This document shows, one piece after another, positions 1 to 8,282 of a DNA stretch of 64,000 nt. The notes under the pieces are model-generated. The model searched no databases. It was not told the origin of the DNA and worked only from the letters and a program-made list of their open reading frames with translations. The stretch spans positions 1-64,000 of the forward strand of contig NZ_JOAG01000014.1 of the NCBI RefSeq assembly GCF_000725485.1. The letters are read 5' to 3'. The position numbers and the translations under genes are program-made. Position 1 is the stretch's first letter. Each line of letters starts with the position of its first letter. The stretch comes from Nonomuraea candida. Its GTDB lineage: Bacteria; Actinomycetota; Actinomycetes; Streptosporangiales; Streptosporangiaceae.

Positions 1-1647
1 ACGATCGACCCGTACCCGTCCATCAACCTCAACCGCTACACCTACGCCGCCGGCAACCCCCTCGCCTACACCGACCCCTCCGGCAACTGCCCCTTCTGCG
101 TGCCGTTGCTGTTCGCGGCGGTCCGGGTGGCGGCGCAGATCGCGGCCCGGGCGCTGGCCAAGCAGGCCGTGAAGCAGGTGATCAAGAAGACCGCGCAGCA
201 GGCCGTCAAGAAGACGACCCAGCAGGCGGCGAAGAAGACCACGCAGCAGGCGGCCAAGAAGACGACCCAGCAGGCCGCGAAGAAGACCACCAAGCAGACC
301 GCGAAGAAGACCACGCAGCAGGCGGCCAAGAAGACCAAGTCGACGACCAGGAAACAGACGGCCAGGGCCACGACCAAGAAGCCCACCAGGCCCGTGGTCA
401 AGACGCCGAAGGTCAAGCCCCCGAAGGTGCGGACCCCCAAGGCGAAGACGCCGAAGGCCAAGACGCCCAAGGGAAAGACGACCAAGACGAAGACGTCGAA
501 GTCCCGGTCGTCCAAGACGAAGACCCCGTCGAAGTCCCGGTCGTCGAAGACGAAGACGCCGACCAAGTCGAAGAACCAGCAGCGTAAGAACGAGATCGCG
601 AACGAAGCCACCGAGATGGCGCTCAACGAGGCGGACGTCGCGAGCATCGGAGGCTTTGACCTCGACTTCGGCTACGACGGCGACATGTTCTGCCGCAGCC
701 TGGTCTCCTGCGCCAAGGACGTGGTGGAGGAGATCACCGAGAACGCCGCCGACGAGGTGATCGACGACCTCATCGAGGACACCGTCCCCTCCCTCCCGGT
801 GGACCCGCCGGGCTCGGACTTCTCGGCGAGCTGCGCCCTGCCGAACAGCTTCGTGGCCGGCACCCCGGTCCTGATGGCCGACGGCTCCCGCAAGCCGATC
901 GAGCAGATCAAGGCCGGCGAGGAGGTCCTGGCCACCGACCCGGCTACCGGCCGCACCGGGGCCCGCCCGGTCACCACGCTGATCACCAGCGAGGGCGCCA
1001 AGAACCTGGTGGACATCACGATCACGGTGGACGGCAGGAGCGACGTCCTGACCGCGACCGACGAGCACCCGTTCTGGCTGCCCAAGCGCCAGACCTGGCT
1101 GAACGCCGGCGACCTGCGCCCCGGCATGTGGCTCCAGACCTCGGCTGGCACGTACGTCCAGGTCAGCGCGGTAGAGCACCGCACCGCCACCCAGCGCGTC
1201 CACAACCTCACGGTCGAGGACTTCCACACCTATCATGTGGTGGCAGGCGGCCAAGGGGTTCTCGTTCACAACGACAACCCTCGCCTCAGCGACGAGGAGT
1301 GCTTCGCGCTCGCCGATCGTTACCGCGACGAAGAGCTGGAACGCATGTCAAAGACCCAGAAGAGCAAGCACGTCATGATCATCGGGGTCGTGGACTGTGT
1401 GACCGGTGATTGGGCCGTCGGCAAGAAGCGCTCTGGGGCCGGTGATTACTGCGCCGAGACGAACGGCACCGATCAGTTGCTCCAGCGCGGCTCGCAGCGG
1501 GAGAACCTTCGTTACGGCCACCCCATGTACCCGAACACTGGAAATCTCGCCCCGGTGTGCAAGGTCCGGTGTCAGGACAATTATCGGGAAAGCCAGTTTC
1601 CGCCGGACGTCCGGGCTGATCCGGGTGGCGCCTGGGGGAGGAAGTGA
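1..1647 (+). CDS. RHS-repeat/Hint polymorphic toxin, C-terminal part (5' end outside window)
   Basis: The reading frame is open from base 1, so only the last 548 residues are visible. Residues 11-28 match the RHS-associated core signature (NRYTYAAGNPLAYTDPSG). A low-complexity Lys/Thr/Gln/Ala tract follows to about residue 180. Residues about 278-425 form a Hint (intein-like) domain, recognisable from SFVAGTPVLMADGSRKPIEQ near its start and HNLTVEDFHTYHV...VLVHND at its end. The last ~120 residues are the expected toxin domain. They carry a CAE triplet near residue 484 and a PVCKVRC cluster near 520, which resembles the zinc motifs of deaminase-fold toxins. In this architecture the Hint domain is thought to release the tip. 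That the tip is a deaminase is inference. The next gene is the natural immunity candidate. Confidence 0.85.
   Translation, partial: TIDPYPSINLNRYTYAAGNPLAYTDPSGNCPFCVPLLFAAVRVAAQIAARALAKQAVKQVIKKTAQQAVKKTTQQAAKKTTQQAAKKTTQQAAKKTTKQTAKKTTQQAAKKTKSTTRKQTARATTKKPTRPVVKTPKVKPPKVRTPKAKTPKAKTPKGKTTKTKTSKSRSSKTKTPSKSRSSKTKTPTKSKNQQRKNEIANEATEMALNEADVASIGGFDLDFGYDGDMFCRSLVSCAKDVVEEITENAADEVIDDLIEDTVPSLPVDPPGSDFSASCALPNSFVAGTPVLMADGSRKPIEQIKAGEEVLATDPATGRTGARPVTTLITSEGAKNLVDITITVDGRSDVLTATDEHPFWLPKRQTWLNAGDLRPGMWLQTSAGTYVQVSAVEHRTATQRVHNLTVEDFHTYHVVAGGQGVLVHNDNPRLSDEECFALADRYRDEELERMSKTQKSKHVMIIGVVDCVTGDWAVGKKRSGAGDYCAETNGTDQLLQRGSQRENLRYGHPMYPNTGNLAPVCKVRCQDNYRESQFPPDVRADPGGAWGRK
187..345 (+). repeat. 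Degenerate coding repeat for Gln-Ala-Ala-Lys-Lys-Thr-Thr units
   Basis: Inside the RHS toxin, near-identical segments of about 24-36 bases encode successive QQAAKKTT-type units. A Lys/Thr/Pro-rich tract continues to about base 570. It forms a strongly basic linker between the RHS core and the Hint domain. Its length is likely to vary by slippage between strains. Confidence 0.7.
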
Positions 1648-1649
1648 CC

Positions 1650-2336
1650 ATGGAGTGGGACTGGAGCTCCGTGCCGACCGCCACCGGGAGAGCGGCAGAC
1701 ATAGTGCCGTTTCTCGATGACCTGCTGGGCGGCGATGAGGAAAGGCGTGACCACGCGTTCCACCGCCTTTTCACGGAGATCGTGAACCAAGGGGACCTGT
1801 CCCCTGCGGCGGCGCCGGCGACGGACAGGATCATGCGCACGCTCAGGAAACGAGGCACGCTGCCCGAGTACGGATGGCTCATGCTTTTCGAGCTCTTCCG
1901 CGGCGCCTCGTACGGCCGGACGGTATGCGCTCCCGACGGGGAGCATGACATCGAGGTGTACTGCCGGCGGCGGATCCTGGCCGGGCTGGAAGTGATCGAG
2001 CGCTCCGTCGCCGGGCTGGCCGGAAAGGCGTTCTCCTCCTGCATGCTCCTCCTCGGCAGCATGGGCGCATACATTCCTGAGATCAGAGCGATCCTCGCGG
2101 CTGAAGTGTCGAGGTCGTCGGGGGAGCGCCTGCAAGCCGCGAGCGACGCCCTGGAAGTGGCCGTCGAGCTCGCCGCGGAACGAGAGCAGGTCTTCGAGGA
2201 GGTGCGGGCGGCCTGTGCGGGCAGGCCGATCGATGACGTGCGCAGGGCGCTCGCGGCCGGGTTCGAGAAGGCAGAGCTGTATGTGTGGAACGAGGTCGCC
2301 GAGGACGCGGCTCGGACGATCTCGGAGGGACGGTGA
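1650..2336 (+). CDS. Candidate immunity protein for the upstream RHS toxin
   Basis: This 228-residue protein is mostly alpha-helical by composition, with no signal peptide or membrane segment. I do not recognise the family. An ATG at 1650 has a GGGGGAGGAAG ribosome site just upstream. A GTG at 1644 in the same frame overlaps the toxin stop codon (GTGA), so translation is probably coupled either way. A small soluble gene directly after a polymorphic toxin tip is the usual position of its immunity gene, and that position is the only basis for the call. Regular Leu/Ala spacing in the second half (residues 110-220) would fit a helical-repeat fold. Confidence 0.6.
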   Translation: MEWDWSSVPTATGRAADIVPFLDDLLGGDEERRDHAFHRLFTEIVNQGDLSPAAAPATDRIMRTLRKRGTLPEYGWLMLFELFRGASYGRTVCAPDGEHDIEVYCRRRILAGLEVIERSVAGLAGKAFSSCMLLLGSMGAYIPEIRAILAAEVSRSSGERLQAASDALEVAVELAAEREQVFEEVRAACAGRPIDDVRRALAAGFEKAELYVWNEVAEDAARTISEGR

Positions 2337-2442
2337 AACGGGCCTCCGTGCCGTCCTGACCGGGCTTCGGGCGGTTCGGGGTACGAAGATCGCATTGAAG
2401 TGATCGGCGGCGTGGGCGCGTTCCGTCCGGTTCAGAGGCGCG

Positions 2443-4005
2443 CTAGAAGTCGCGGGAGCGGCGGAGGGATGGGGGGCGGCCGTCCGGGTCGACGGCCCAG
2501 CGGTACAGCGGGAGGGCCAGCAGCTTGCGCAGCCTCGACAGGCGGGGCTCGGGGTGGGGGCGCAGGCGGCCGGGCGGGCGGGGGCCCGTGCGGTCGTTCG
2601 CGTGCCAGGACTCCAGGGCGGTCGCGGAGCGGGTGAAGGCGTCGAAGGCGGCGACCGGGTCGCACAGCTCGTCGCACCGTTCGGCGGGCAGGTCCAGGTG
2701 CTCGGACATGAGGGCCAGGCGCAGGTCCCTGGCGAAGCGCAGCGCGCCGGCCGGCGGGCGGGGGTCCTCGCGCTCGTCCAGGACGGCGCAGCTCAGCTCC
2801 GAGTCGTACGTCCACGACCGCAGGTTGACGTTGTCCGAGCCGACCGTGGCCCAGATGTCGTCCACCACGCAGACCTTCGCGTGCACGTACACGGGCGTGC
2901 CCCGGTGGTTCTCCAGGTCGTAGATGGCCACCCGGTCGCCGCCGGCGGTGCGCAGGCGGCGCAGCGCGTCGGCGCGGCCGATCAGGCTGGCGGGGCCGGC
3001 CAGCCAGCCGTCCTGGTCGGGGTGGCGGGGCACGACGACGATCATGCGCAGGCCGGGCTCGCGCTCCAGGGCGCGGGCGAACGGCTCGATCACGTCCGTG
3101 GACCACAGGTACTGGTCCTCCAGGTAGATCAGCGAGCGCGCGCGGGCCAGGACCTTGCGGTAGGCGTGCGCGATGCTGCGCTCGCCGCGCGGCGCGAACG
3201 GGTAGCCGCGGCGGCGGGCCGGGTAGGTGCGCAGCAGTTGCACGTAGTGGTGCCCGGCCGGGGGCGGCGGCGGGCCCGGGCGGGGCAGGGCGGGGGCGTC
3301 GTCGAGGCGCGAGAGATGGTCGCGCAGGCGGCGCAGCGGGTCGCGGGTCTCGGGGGCCGGGTCCTCCCAGCGCTCGCAGAACACCTGCTCCACCTCGGCC
3401 ACGGCGGGGCCGCGGATGGCGGCCTGGACGTCGTGCCAGGGCGGGCGCGGGCCGTACACGGCGGGCATGGGGGCGCTCTGCGGGTCGCCCTCGTGGGCGG
3501 CGTCGTCGCGGCGGCTGTGGCACAGGTCGGTGCCGCCGACGAAGGCCACGTCCCGGCGGGGGTCGCGGTCGTGGCGCAGGACGACGAACTTCTGGTGGTG
3601 CGAGCCGCCCACCGCGGTGCGGGTGTCGAGCAGGGCCTGGCCGCCGGTGTGCTCGATGTCCTGGCCCAGGTGGCGGTTCTCGGCGGCGCTGAAGCGCAGC
3701 AGGTCGAGATGCGAGCGCCAGATGAGGCCGCGTACGAGTGCGCCTCGTTTCGCCGCGGCCGCCATCGCCTCGCCCACGCTCGGCCCCTCGGGCGTCAGCC
3801 GCTCGTCGGGGTCGCCCCGCCAGTCGGCGAACAGCAGCAGGTCGTCCTCGCCCAGCCGCTCCAGATGGGCCGACAGCTCGGCGAAGTAGGTCGCGCCGTG
3901 AATGAGCGGCCGCACGTCGTTCCCCTCCGACCAGGGCCGCAGCTTCGTCTCGGGGTTGCCGCGCTCCTCCTCCGTGAGGAACCAGTCCTCGATCCGCATC
4001 CGCAT
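2443..4005 (-). CDS. Phospholipase D-like protein with two HKD motifs
   Basis: This 520-residue protein has two phospholipase D active-site motifs: HHQKFVVL with downstream GGTDLCHSR near residue 135, and VHAKVCVVDD with GSDNVNLRS near residue 375. The family cleaves or transfers phosphodiester head groups through paired His-Lys-Asp motifs. No signal peptide is visible, so it probably acts inside the cell or at the inner membrane face. The frame is open to 4227, but the upstream part is low-complexity shadow of the GntR gene. The conserved part begins at MRMRIEDWFLTEEE, giving ATG 4005 or 3999. It sits 47 nt downstream of the GntR regulator on the same strand and may be co-transcribed. The substrate cannot be told from sequence. 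Confidence 0.85.
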   Translation of the reverse strand: MRMRIEDWFLTEEERGNPETKLRPWSEGNDVRPLIHGATYFAELSAHLERLGEDDLLLFADWRGDPDERLTPEGPSVGEAMAAAAKRGALVRGLIWRSHLDLLRFSAAENRHLGQDIEHTGGQALLDTRTAVGGSHHQKFVVLRHDRDPRRDVAFVGGTDLCHSRRDDAAHEGDPQSAPMPAVYGPRPPWHDVQAAIRGPAVAEVEQVFCERWEDPAPETRDPLRRLRDHLSRLDDAPALPRPGPPPPPAGHHYVQLLRTYPARRRGYPFAPRGERSIAHAYRKVLARARSLIYLEDQYLWSTDVIEPFARALEREPGLRMIVVVPRHPDQDGWLAGPASLIGRADALRRLRTAGGDRVAIYDLENHRGTPVYVHAKVCVVDDIWATVGSDNVNLRSWTYDSELSCAVLDEREDPRPPAGALRFARDLRLALMSEHLDLPAERCDELCDPVAAFDAFTRSATALESWHANDRTGPRPPGRLRPHPEPRLSRLRKLLALPLYRWAVDPDGRPPSLRRSRDF

Positions 4006-4052
4006 CCGATCCCGCCTACCCCGCCGGCGGCCGCTGATGCCTGCCCGCGCGG

Positions 4053-4664
4053 TCAGGGCTCCGGGGCGTAGTCGAGGATGTGGGCGCGGAGCAGGGGGCC
4101 GAGGTCCGGGTCGTCGCGCTCGAACGCCTCCACCAGCGGCTCGTGGTCCCGGGAGTTCTCGTGGGGACGCATCCGGAACAGCCGGATCGACAGGTGTGTC
4201 CAGATCTCCACCCCCAGCGACTCCCACACCGACAACAGCACCTCGTTGCCCGCCGCCCGCACGATCTCCCGGTGGAAGGCGACACCGTGGCGCACCTGCC
4301 CGCGCAGCGAGCCCGAGGCGATCGCCTGCTGGAGGCCGTGCAGGTGGGGGCGCAGGGCGGCGGGGTCGGGGCGGCCCAGGCGGATGGCGGTCTCCTCCAG
4401 GCCGGCCCGAACCTCGTAGACCTCCCGCAGGTCGGCCCTGGTGAGCCCGCGCACCTGCGCGCCCTTGTTGGGGGAGGACTCGATGAGCCGCAGCGCCTCC
4501 AGCTCGCGCAGCGCCTCGCGCACCGGCGCCTGGCTGACGCCCAGCTCGGTGGCGACCCGCCGCTCGACGATGCGGTCGCCCGGGGCCCAGCGGCCGCTGA
4601 TGAGGCCGTCGACGACCATCTGCTTGATCTGGTCGCGCAGCGGCGCTCTCATGACGGGTCTCAC
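4053..4664 (-). CDS. GntR-family transcriptional regulator, FCD subfamily
   Basis: This 203-residue regulator has an N-terminal winged helix (RVATELGVSQAPVREALREL, residues about 39-58) and a helical FCD-type C-terminal domain. FCD regulators such as PdhR, FadR and LldR bind organic acids and often control the neighbouring enzyme gene. Here the divergent neighbour is aceE, so control of pyruvate dehydrogenase by a PdhR-like protein is a reasonable inference. The GTG at 4664 has AGGA five bases upstream. ATG 4652 is an in-frame alternative. The 57-nt gap to aceE carries a perfect 10-bp palindrome. Confidence 0.9.
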   Translation of the reverse strand: MRPVMRAPLRDQIKQMVVDGLISGRWAPGDRIVERRVATELGVSQAPVREALRELEALRLIESSPNKGAQVRGLTRADLREVYEVRAGLEETAIRLGRPDPAALRPHLHGLQQAIASGSLRGQVRHGVAFHREIVRAAGNEVLLSVWESLGVEIWTHLSIRLFRMRPHENSRDHEPLVEAFERDDPDLGPLLRAHILDYAPEP

Positions 4665-4694
4665 ACCGGAATCCTAACCCTCGAATACGTCGGC

Positions 4695-4704
4695 TGATCG
4701 ATCA
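4695..4704. promoter_or_regulatory. Palindrome TGATCGATCA, candidate GntR operator
   Basis: A perfect 10-bp palindrome lies in the short divergent region between the GntR regulator and aceE. It abuts a TAGGGT hexamer at 4705-4710. Its position would let a bound dimer block transcription of aceE and probably of the regulator. That it is the operator is inferred from position and symmetry only. Confidence 0.45.
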
Positions 4705-4710
4705 TAGGGT
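4705..4710 (+). promoter_or_regulatory. Candidate -10 element (TAGGGT) of aceE
   Basis: TAGGGT fits the actinobacterial -10 pattern TANNNT and lies 11 nt before the aceE ATG, so the leader would be only a few bases. The GGAGG at 4716-4720 is one base from the ATG, too close to act as a normal ribosome site. No clear -35 is visible. Confidence 0.35.
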
Positions 4711-4721
4711 GTAATGGAGGC

Positions 4722-7169
4722 ATGGAGACCGACTGGGACCCCCAAGAGACGGCGGAATGGCTGGAGTCGCTGGAGCACGTCCGGCGGCTGGCCGGGCCCG
4801 AGCGGGCCGAGTTCCTGCTGCGGCGGCTGGCCATGAGCACCCGCCCCCTCAACACCGTGCCGACCGAGGAAGAGCCCGCCTACCCGGGTGACCTCGAGTT
4901 GGAGGAGCGCATCGCCGCGTACGACCGGTGGAACGCCGCCGCCATGATCACCCGCGGCAGCAAGCTGAACCTCGGCGGCCACATGGCGACCTACGCCTCG
5001 GCCGCCTGGCTCTACGAGGTCGGCTTCAACCACTTCTTCCACGGCGAGCACGACCAGGTCTACTTCCAGGGGCACGCCTCTCCCGGCATCTACGCCCGCG
5101 CCTTCCTGGAGGGCCGGCTGAGCGAGGCGCAACTCGACCTGTTCCGGCGCGAGCCCGAAGGAGGGCTGCCCTCCTATCCGCACCCCCGGGCCCTGCCGGG
5201 CTTCTGGCAGTTCCCCACCGTCTCGATGGGCCTCGGCCCGCTCAACGCGATCTACCAGGCCAGGTTCAACCGCTACCTGCACAACCGCGGCATCAAGGAC
5301 ACCTCGGCCTCGCACGTGTGGGCGTTCCTCGGCGACGGGGAGATGGACGAGCCCGAGTCCACGGCCGCGCTGACGCTGGCCGCGCGCGAGGGGCTCGACA
5401 ACCTCACCTTCGTGATCAACTGCAACCTGCAGCGGCTCGACGGCCCCGTACGCGGCAACACCAGCGTCGTGCGGGAGCTGGAGGGCGTCTTCCGCGGCGC
5501 GGGCTGGAACGTGGTCAAGGCGCTGTGGGGCCGCGAGTGGGACGAGCTGCTCCGCGACGACGAGCTGGTGGCGCGCATCGGCGAGGTGCCGGACGGCCAG
5601 TTCCAGACGTTCGCCGCCGAGAGCGGCGACTACATCAGGCAGAAGCTCTTCCATGACCTCGACGTGCCGCTCTCCGACGAGGAGCTGCGGTTCATCGTGG
5701 GCGGGTCGCGGGCCGGGCACGACCCGCGCAAGGTCTACGCCGCCTACCGCAGGGCCCTGGACCACAAGGGCGCTCCCACGGTGATCCTGGTGCAGACCGT
5801 CAAGGGCTGGACGCTGGGCGCGGGGGTCGAGGCGCGCAACGCCAACCACCAGATGAAGAAGCTCACCCAGGACGAGTTCCGCGCCATGCGCGACCGGCTC
5901 GGCCTGCCGGTCGGCGACGCGGCGCTCAGCGGCGACCTGCCGCCGTACCTGCACCCGGGGCCCGACTCGCCCGAGGCCCGCTACGCGATCGAGCGGCGCC
6001 GCGCGCTGGGCGGGCCCATCCCCAGGCGGACCGTCTCCCACCAGCCGCTGCCGCAGCCCGCGCAGCGCTCCTTCGACCGGGCCGCCAAGGGCTCGGCGCA
6101 GCCGGTCGCCACCACGATGGCCTTCGTCAGGCTGGTGAAGGACCTGATGAGGGAGCCCGAGACCGGGCGGCGCTGGGTGCCGATCGTGCCGGACGAGGCC
6201 AGGACGTTCGGCATGGAGTCGCTCTTCCCCAGCGCGAAGATCTACTCGCCGCTGGGCCAGCGCTACGACGCCGTGGACCGCGACCTGCTGCTGGCCTACA
6301 CCGAGGCCGAGGACGGGCAGCTGCTGATCGAGGGCATCACCGAGGCGGGCTCGATGGCGTCGTTCACGGCCGCCGCGACGAGCTACGCCACGCACGGCGA
6401 GCCGATGATCCCGTTCTACATCTTCTACGCGATGTTCGGCTGGCAGCGCACCGGCGACCAGATGTGGGCGCTGGCCGACCAGCTCGGCCGCGGGTTCCTC
6501 ATCGGCGCGACCGCGGGCCGCACGACGATGACCGGCGAGGGGCTGCAGCACGCCGACGGCCACTCCCAGCTGCTCGCCTCGGCCAACCCGGCCTGCCTGT
6601 CCTACGACCCGGCCTTCGGGTACGAGGTCAGCGTGATCGTCCGCGACGGCCTGCGGCGGATGTACGGCCCCGACGCCGAGAACGTCTTCTACTACCTGAC
6701 CCTCTACAACGAGCCCCTTCCCCAGCCCGCCATGCCCGAGGGCGTCGAGGAGGGCATCGTCAAGGGCATCTACCGCTACTCCGAGGGCGGCGGCCAGGCG
6801 CACCTGCTGGCCAGCGGCACGGCCATCCACTGGGCGCTGGAGGCCCAGCGGCTGCTCGCCGAGGAGTACGGCGTGGGCGTGGACGTCTGGTCGGTCACCT
6901 CGTGGAGCGAGCTGCGCCGCGACGCGATGGCGACCACGGGCGTGCCGTACCTGCAGCAGGCCCTGGCGGGCACGGACGGCCCGGTGATCGCGGTCAGCGA
7001 CTGGATGCGGGCCGTGCCCGACCAGATCGCGCCCTGGATCGACCGGCCGTGGACCTCGCTGGGCACCGACGGCTTCGGGCTGTCGGGCACCCGCGAGTCC
7101 GTGCGCGAGCACTTCGGCGTCGATCCCCGCTCGATCGCCGACGCCGTGCTGAAGGCCGTGGAGGAATAG
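4722..7169 (+). CDS. aceE: Pyruvate dehydrogenase E1 component, homodimeric AceE type
   Basis: AceE decarboxylates pyruvate with thiamine diphosphate and acetylates the lipoyl domain of the E2 subunit, feeding acetyl-CoA to the TCA cycle. The 815-residue protein has the family start ([15 protein letters not shown]), the TPP/Mg motif [10 protein letters not shown] near residue 204, and the conserved [15 protein letters not shown] block about 30 residues later. The central and C-terminal transketolase-like domains are intact. It is somewhat shorter than E. coli AceE (about 890 residues). The adjacent divergent GntR/FCD gene is the likely regulator. No E2 or E3 genes are in the window. Confidence 0.95.
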   Translation: METDWDPQETAEWLESLEHVRRLAGPERAEFLLRRLAMSTRPLNTVPTEEEPAYPGDLELEERIAAYDRWNAAAMITRGSKLNLGGHMATYASAAWLYEVGFNHFFHGEHDQVYFQGHASPGIYARAFLEGRLSEAQLDLFRREPEGGLPSYPHPRALPGFWQFPTVSMGLGPLNAIYQARFNRYLHNRGIKDTSASHVWAFLGDGEMDEPESTAALTLAAREGLDNLTFVINCNLQRLDGPVRGNTSVVRELEGVFRGAGWNVVKALWGREWDELLRDDELVARIGEVPDGQFQTFAAESGDYIRQKLFHDLDVPLSDEELRFIVGGSRAGHDPRKVYAAYRRALDHKGAPTVILVQTVKGWTLGAGVEARNANHQMKKLTQDEFRAMRDRLGLPVGDAALSGDLPPYLHPGPDSPEARYAIERRRALGGPIPRRTVSHQPLPQPAQRSFDRAAKGSAQPVATTMAFVRLVKDLMREPETGRRWVPIVPDEARTFGMESLFPSAKIYSPLGQRYDAVDRDLLLAYTEAEDGQLLIEGITEAGSMASFTAAATSYATHGEPMIPFYIFYAMFGWQRTGDQMWALADQLGRGFLIGATAGRTTMTGEGLQHADGHSQLLASANPACLSYDPAFGYEVSVIVRDGLRRMYGPDAENVFYYLTLYNEPLPQPAMPEGVEEGIVKGIYRYSEGGGQAHLLASGTAIHWALEAQRLLAEEYGVGVDVWSVTSWSELRRDAMATTGVPYLQQALAGTDGPVIAVSDWMRAVPDQIAPWIDRPWTSLGTDGFGLSGTRESVREHFGVDPRSIADAVLKAVEE

Positions 7170-7265
7170 CCTCTTCCGAGAGCCCAAGCTCCCGGCAGGG
7201 CCGCTGAGCAGCACCGCCGCCGCCATGTCCGGTCATGCCCGGGCGGCGGCTGGGGCGTCCCGGGG

Positions 7266-7340
7266 CCCGGGTGCGGCGGGCCCGGGTGCGGCGGGCCCGG
7301 GTGCGGCGGGGTCAGGTGCGGCGGGGTCGGGTGCCGGGGG
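7266..7340. repeat. 15-bp GC-only tandem repeat at the end of the LysR gene
   Basis: Three exact units of cccgggtgcggcggg are followed by two diverged copies (gtcaggtgcggcggg and gtcgggtgccggggg). The last two copies supply the stop codon and C-terminal residues of the minus-strand LysR gene. The rest fills the gap to aceE. A possible stem (GCCGCCGCC...GGCGGCGGC, about 7215-7250) just before it could end aceE transcription. Confidence 0.75.
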
Positions 7341-8247
7341 GATCGGGTGCGGTGGTGGTCCAGCCCTCGCGGGCGGCGAGCCGGCGGGCCGTTCTGACCA
7401 GGGCCGTCGTGGCGGGGGACGGGGTGCGGCCCCAGGACAGCCGCAGCTCGATCGGCGGCAGCCGGTCTGTGAGCGGCAGGCAGGCGATCCCGCCGGGGAG
7501 CTGCCCGGCCAGGGAGCGCGGCAGCAGCATGTAGCCGCTGTTGTTCAGGCTGAGGTTGAGGTTGCGCAGGCCGGGCAGCGGGTTCTCCCAGATCCGCGGC
7601 TCCTCGCCGGTGGCGCGCAGCCCCGCCAGGACCGCGTCGTGGTAGAGCGGCGCGAAGCGGCGGGGGAAGAAGCGCAGCGTCTCGCCGCGCAGCTCGCGCA
7701 GGCCCACCCGCGCCCGCCCGGCCAGCCGGTGCCCCGCCCCCACCACCACGACGAACTCCTCGGTGCGCAGCACGGCCGACGACCACGCCGCCGGCACGGC
7801 CAGGTGCCTGCCCAGCAGCGCGTCCAGCTCGCCGGCCTCGGCGGCGGCGGTCAGCTCGGCGTCCCACGCCTCGCGGGCCTCGACCCGGATCCCGGGATGG
7901 CGCGCCCGCATCGCCGCGAACACCTTGGGCATCTCGTCGAACGCCGCCGTCACCGTGTATCCGACCCGTACCGCGCCATGGTCCACCCCGGCCGAGCGGC
8001 GGGTGCGCTCGACGGTCCGCTCCGCCGCCGCCAGCACCTCGCGCGCCTCCTCCACGAACACCCGCCCCGCCTCGGTGAGCCGGGTGGGACGGCGGTGGAA
8101 GAGCTCGACGCCCAGCTCGCGCTCCAGGTCGCGGATCTGGCGGCTGAGCGGGGGCTGGGTCATGTGCAGGCGCTCGGCGGCGGCCTCGAACCCGCCCGCC
8201 TCGGCCACCTCGATCACGTAGCGCATCAGGCGCAGCTCGACCGGCAT
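7312..8247 (-). CDS. LysR-family transcriptional regulator
   Basis: This 311-residue protein has the standard LysR layout: N-terminal winged helix (AAERLHMTQPPLSRQIRDLE, residues 22-41) and a two-lobe effector domain from about residue 90. The last residues (PDPPGTRPRRT) are encoded by the terminal tandem repeat and look like a recent extension. It lies 35 nt downstream of the DUF4352 gene on the same strand, so the usual divergently controlled target is not obvious. An inverted repeat overlaps its start codon and could serve for autoregulation. The effector is unknown. Confidence 0.9.
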   Translation of the reverse strand: MPVELRLMRYVIEVAEAGGFEAAAERLHMTQPPLSRQIRDLERELGVELFHRRPTRLTEAGRVFVEEAREVLAAAERTVERTRRSAGVDHGAVRVGYTVTAAFDEMPKVFAAMRARHPGIRVEAREAWDAELTAAAEAGELDALLGRHLAVPAAWSSAVLRTEEFVVVVGAGHRLAGRARVGLRELRGETLRFFPRRFAPLYHDAVLAGLRATGEEPRIWENPLPGLRNLNLSLNNSGYMLLPRSLAGQLPGGIACLPLTDRLPPIELRLSWGRTPSPATTALVRTARRLAAREGWTTTAPDPPGTRPRRT

Positions 8248-8261
8248 ACGGGAAAGGTATG
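8245..8261. promoter_or_regulatory. Inverted repeat CATAC-N7-GTATG over the LysR start
   Basis: The 5-bp arms with a 7-nt spacer include the LysR start codon and contain the T-N11-A core typical of LysR-type operators. Binding here would repress the gene itself. This is inferred from motif shape and position. Confidence 0.35.
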
Positions 8262-8282
8262 TCGCGGGGTGTCAGGCGAGCG

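Noticed and set aside
4006..4227. N-terminal extension of the phospholipase D-like gene
   Set aside because: Reads through the GntR gene in another frame, is Pro/Arg-rich and lacks family similarity.
4674..7226. 850-codon open frame on the minus strand opposite aceE
   Set aside because: Shadow of aceE: no domain, low-complexity Arg/Gly/Val/His composition, while the plus strand encodes a full AceE.
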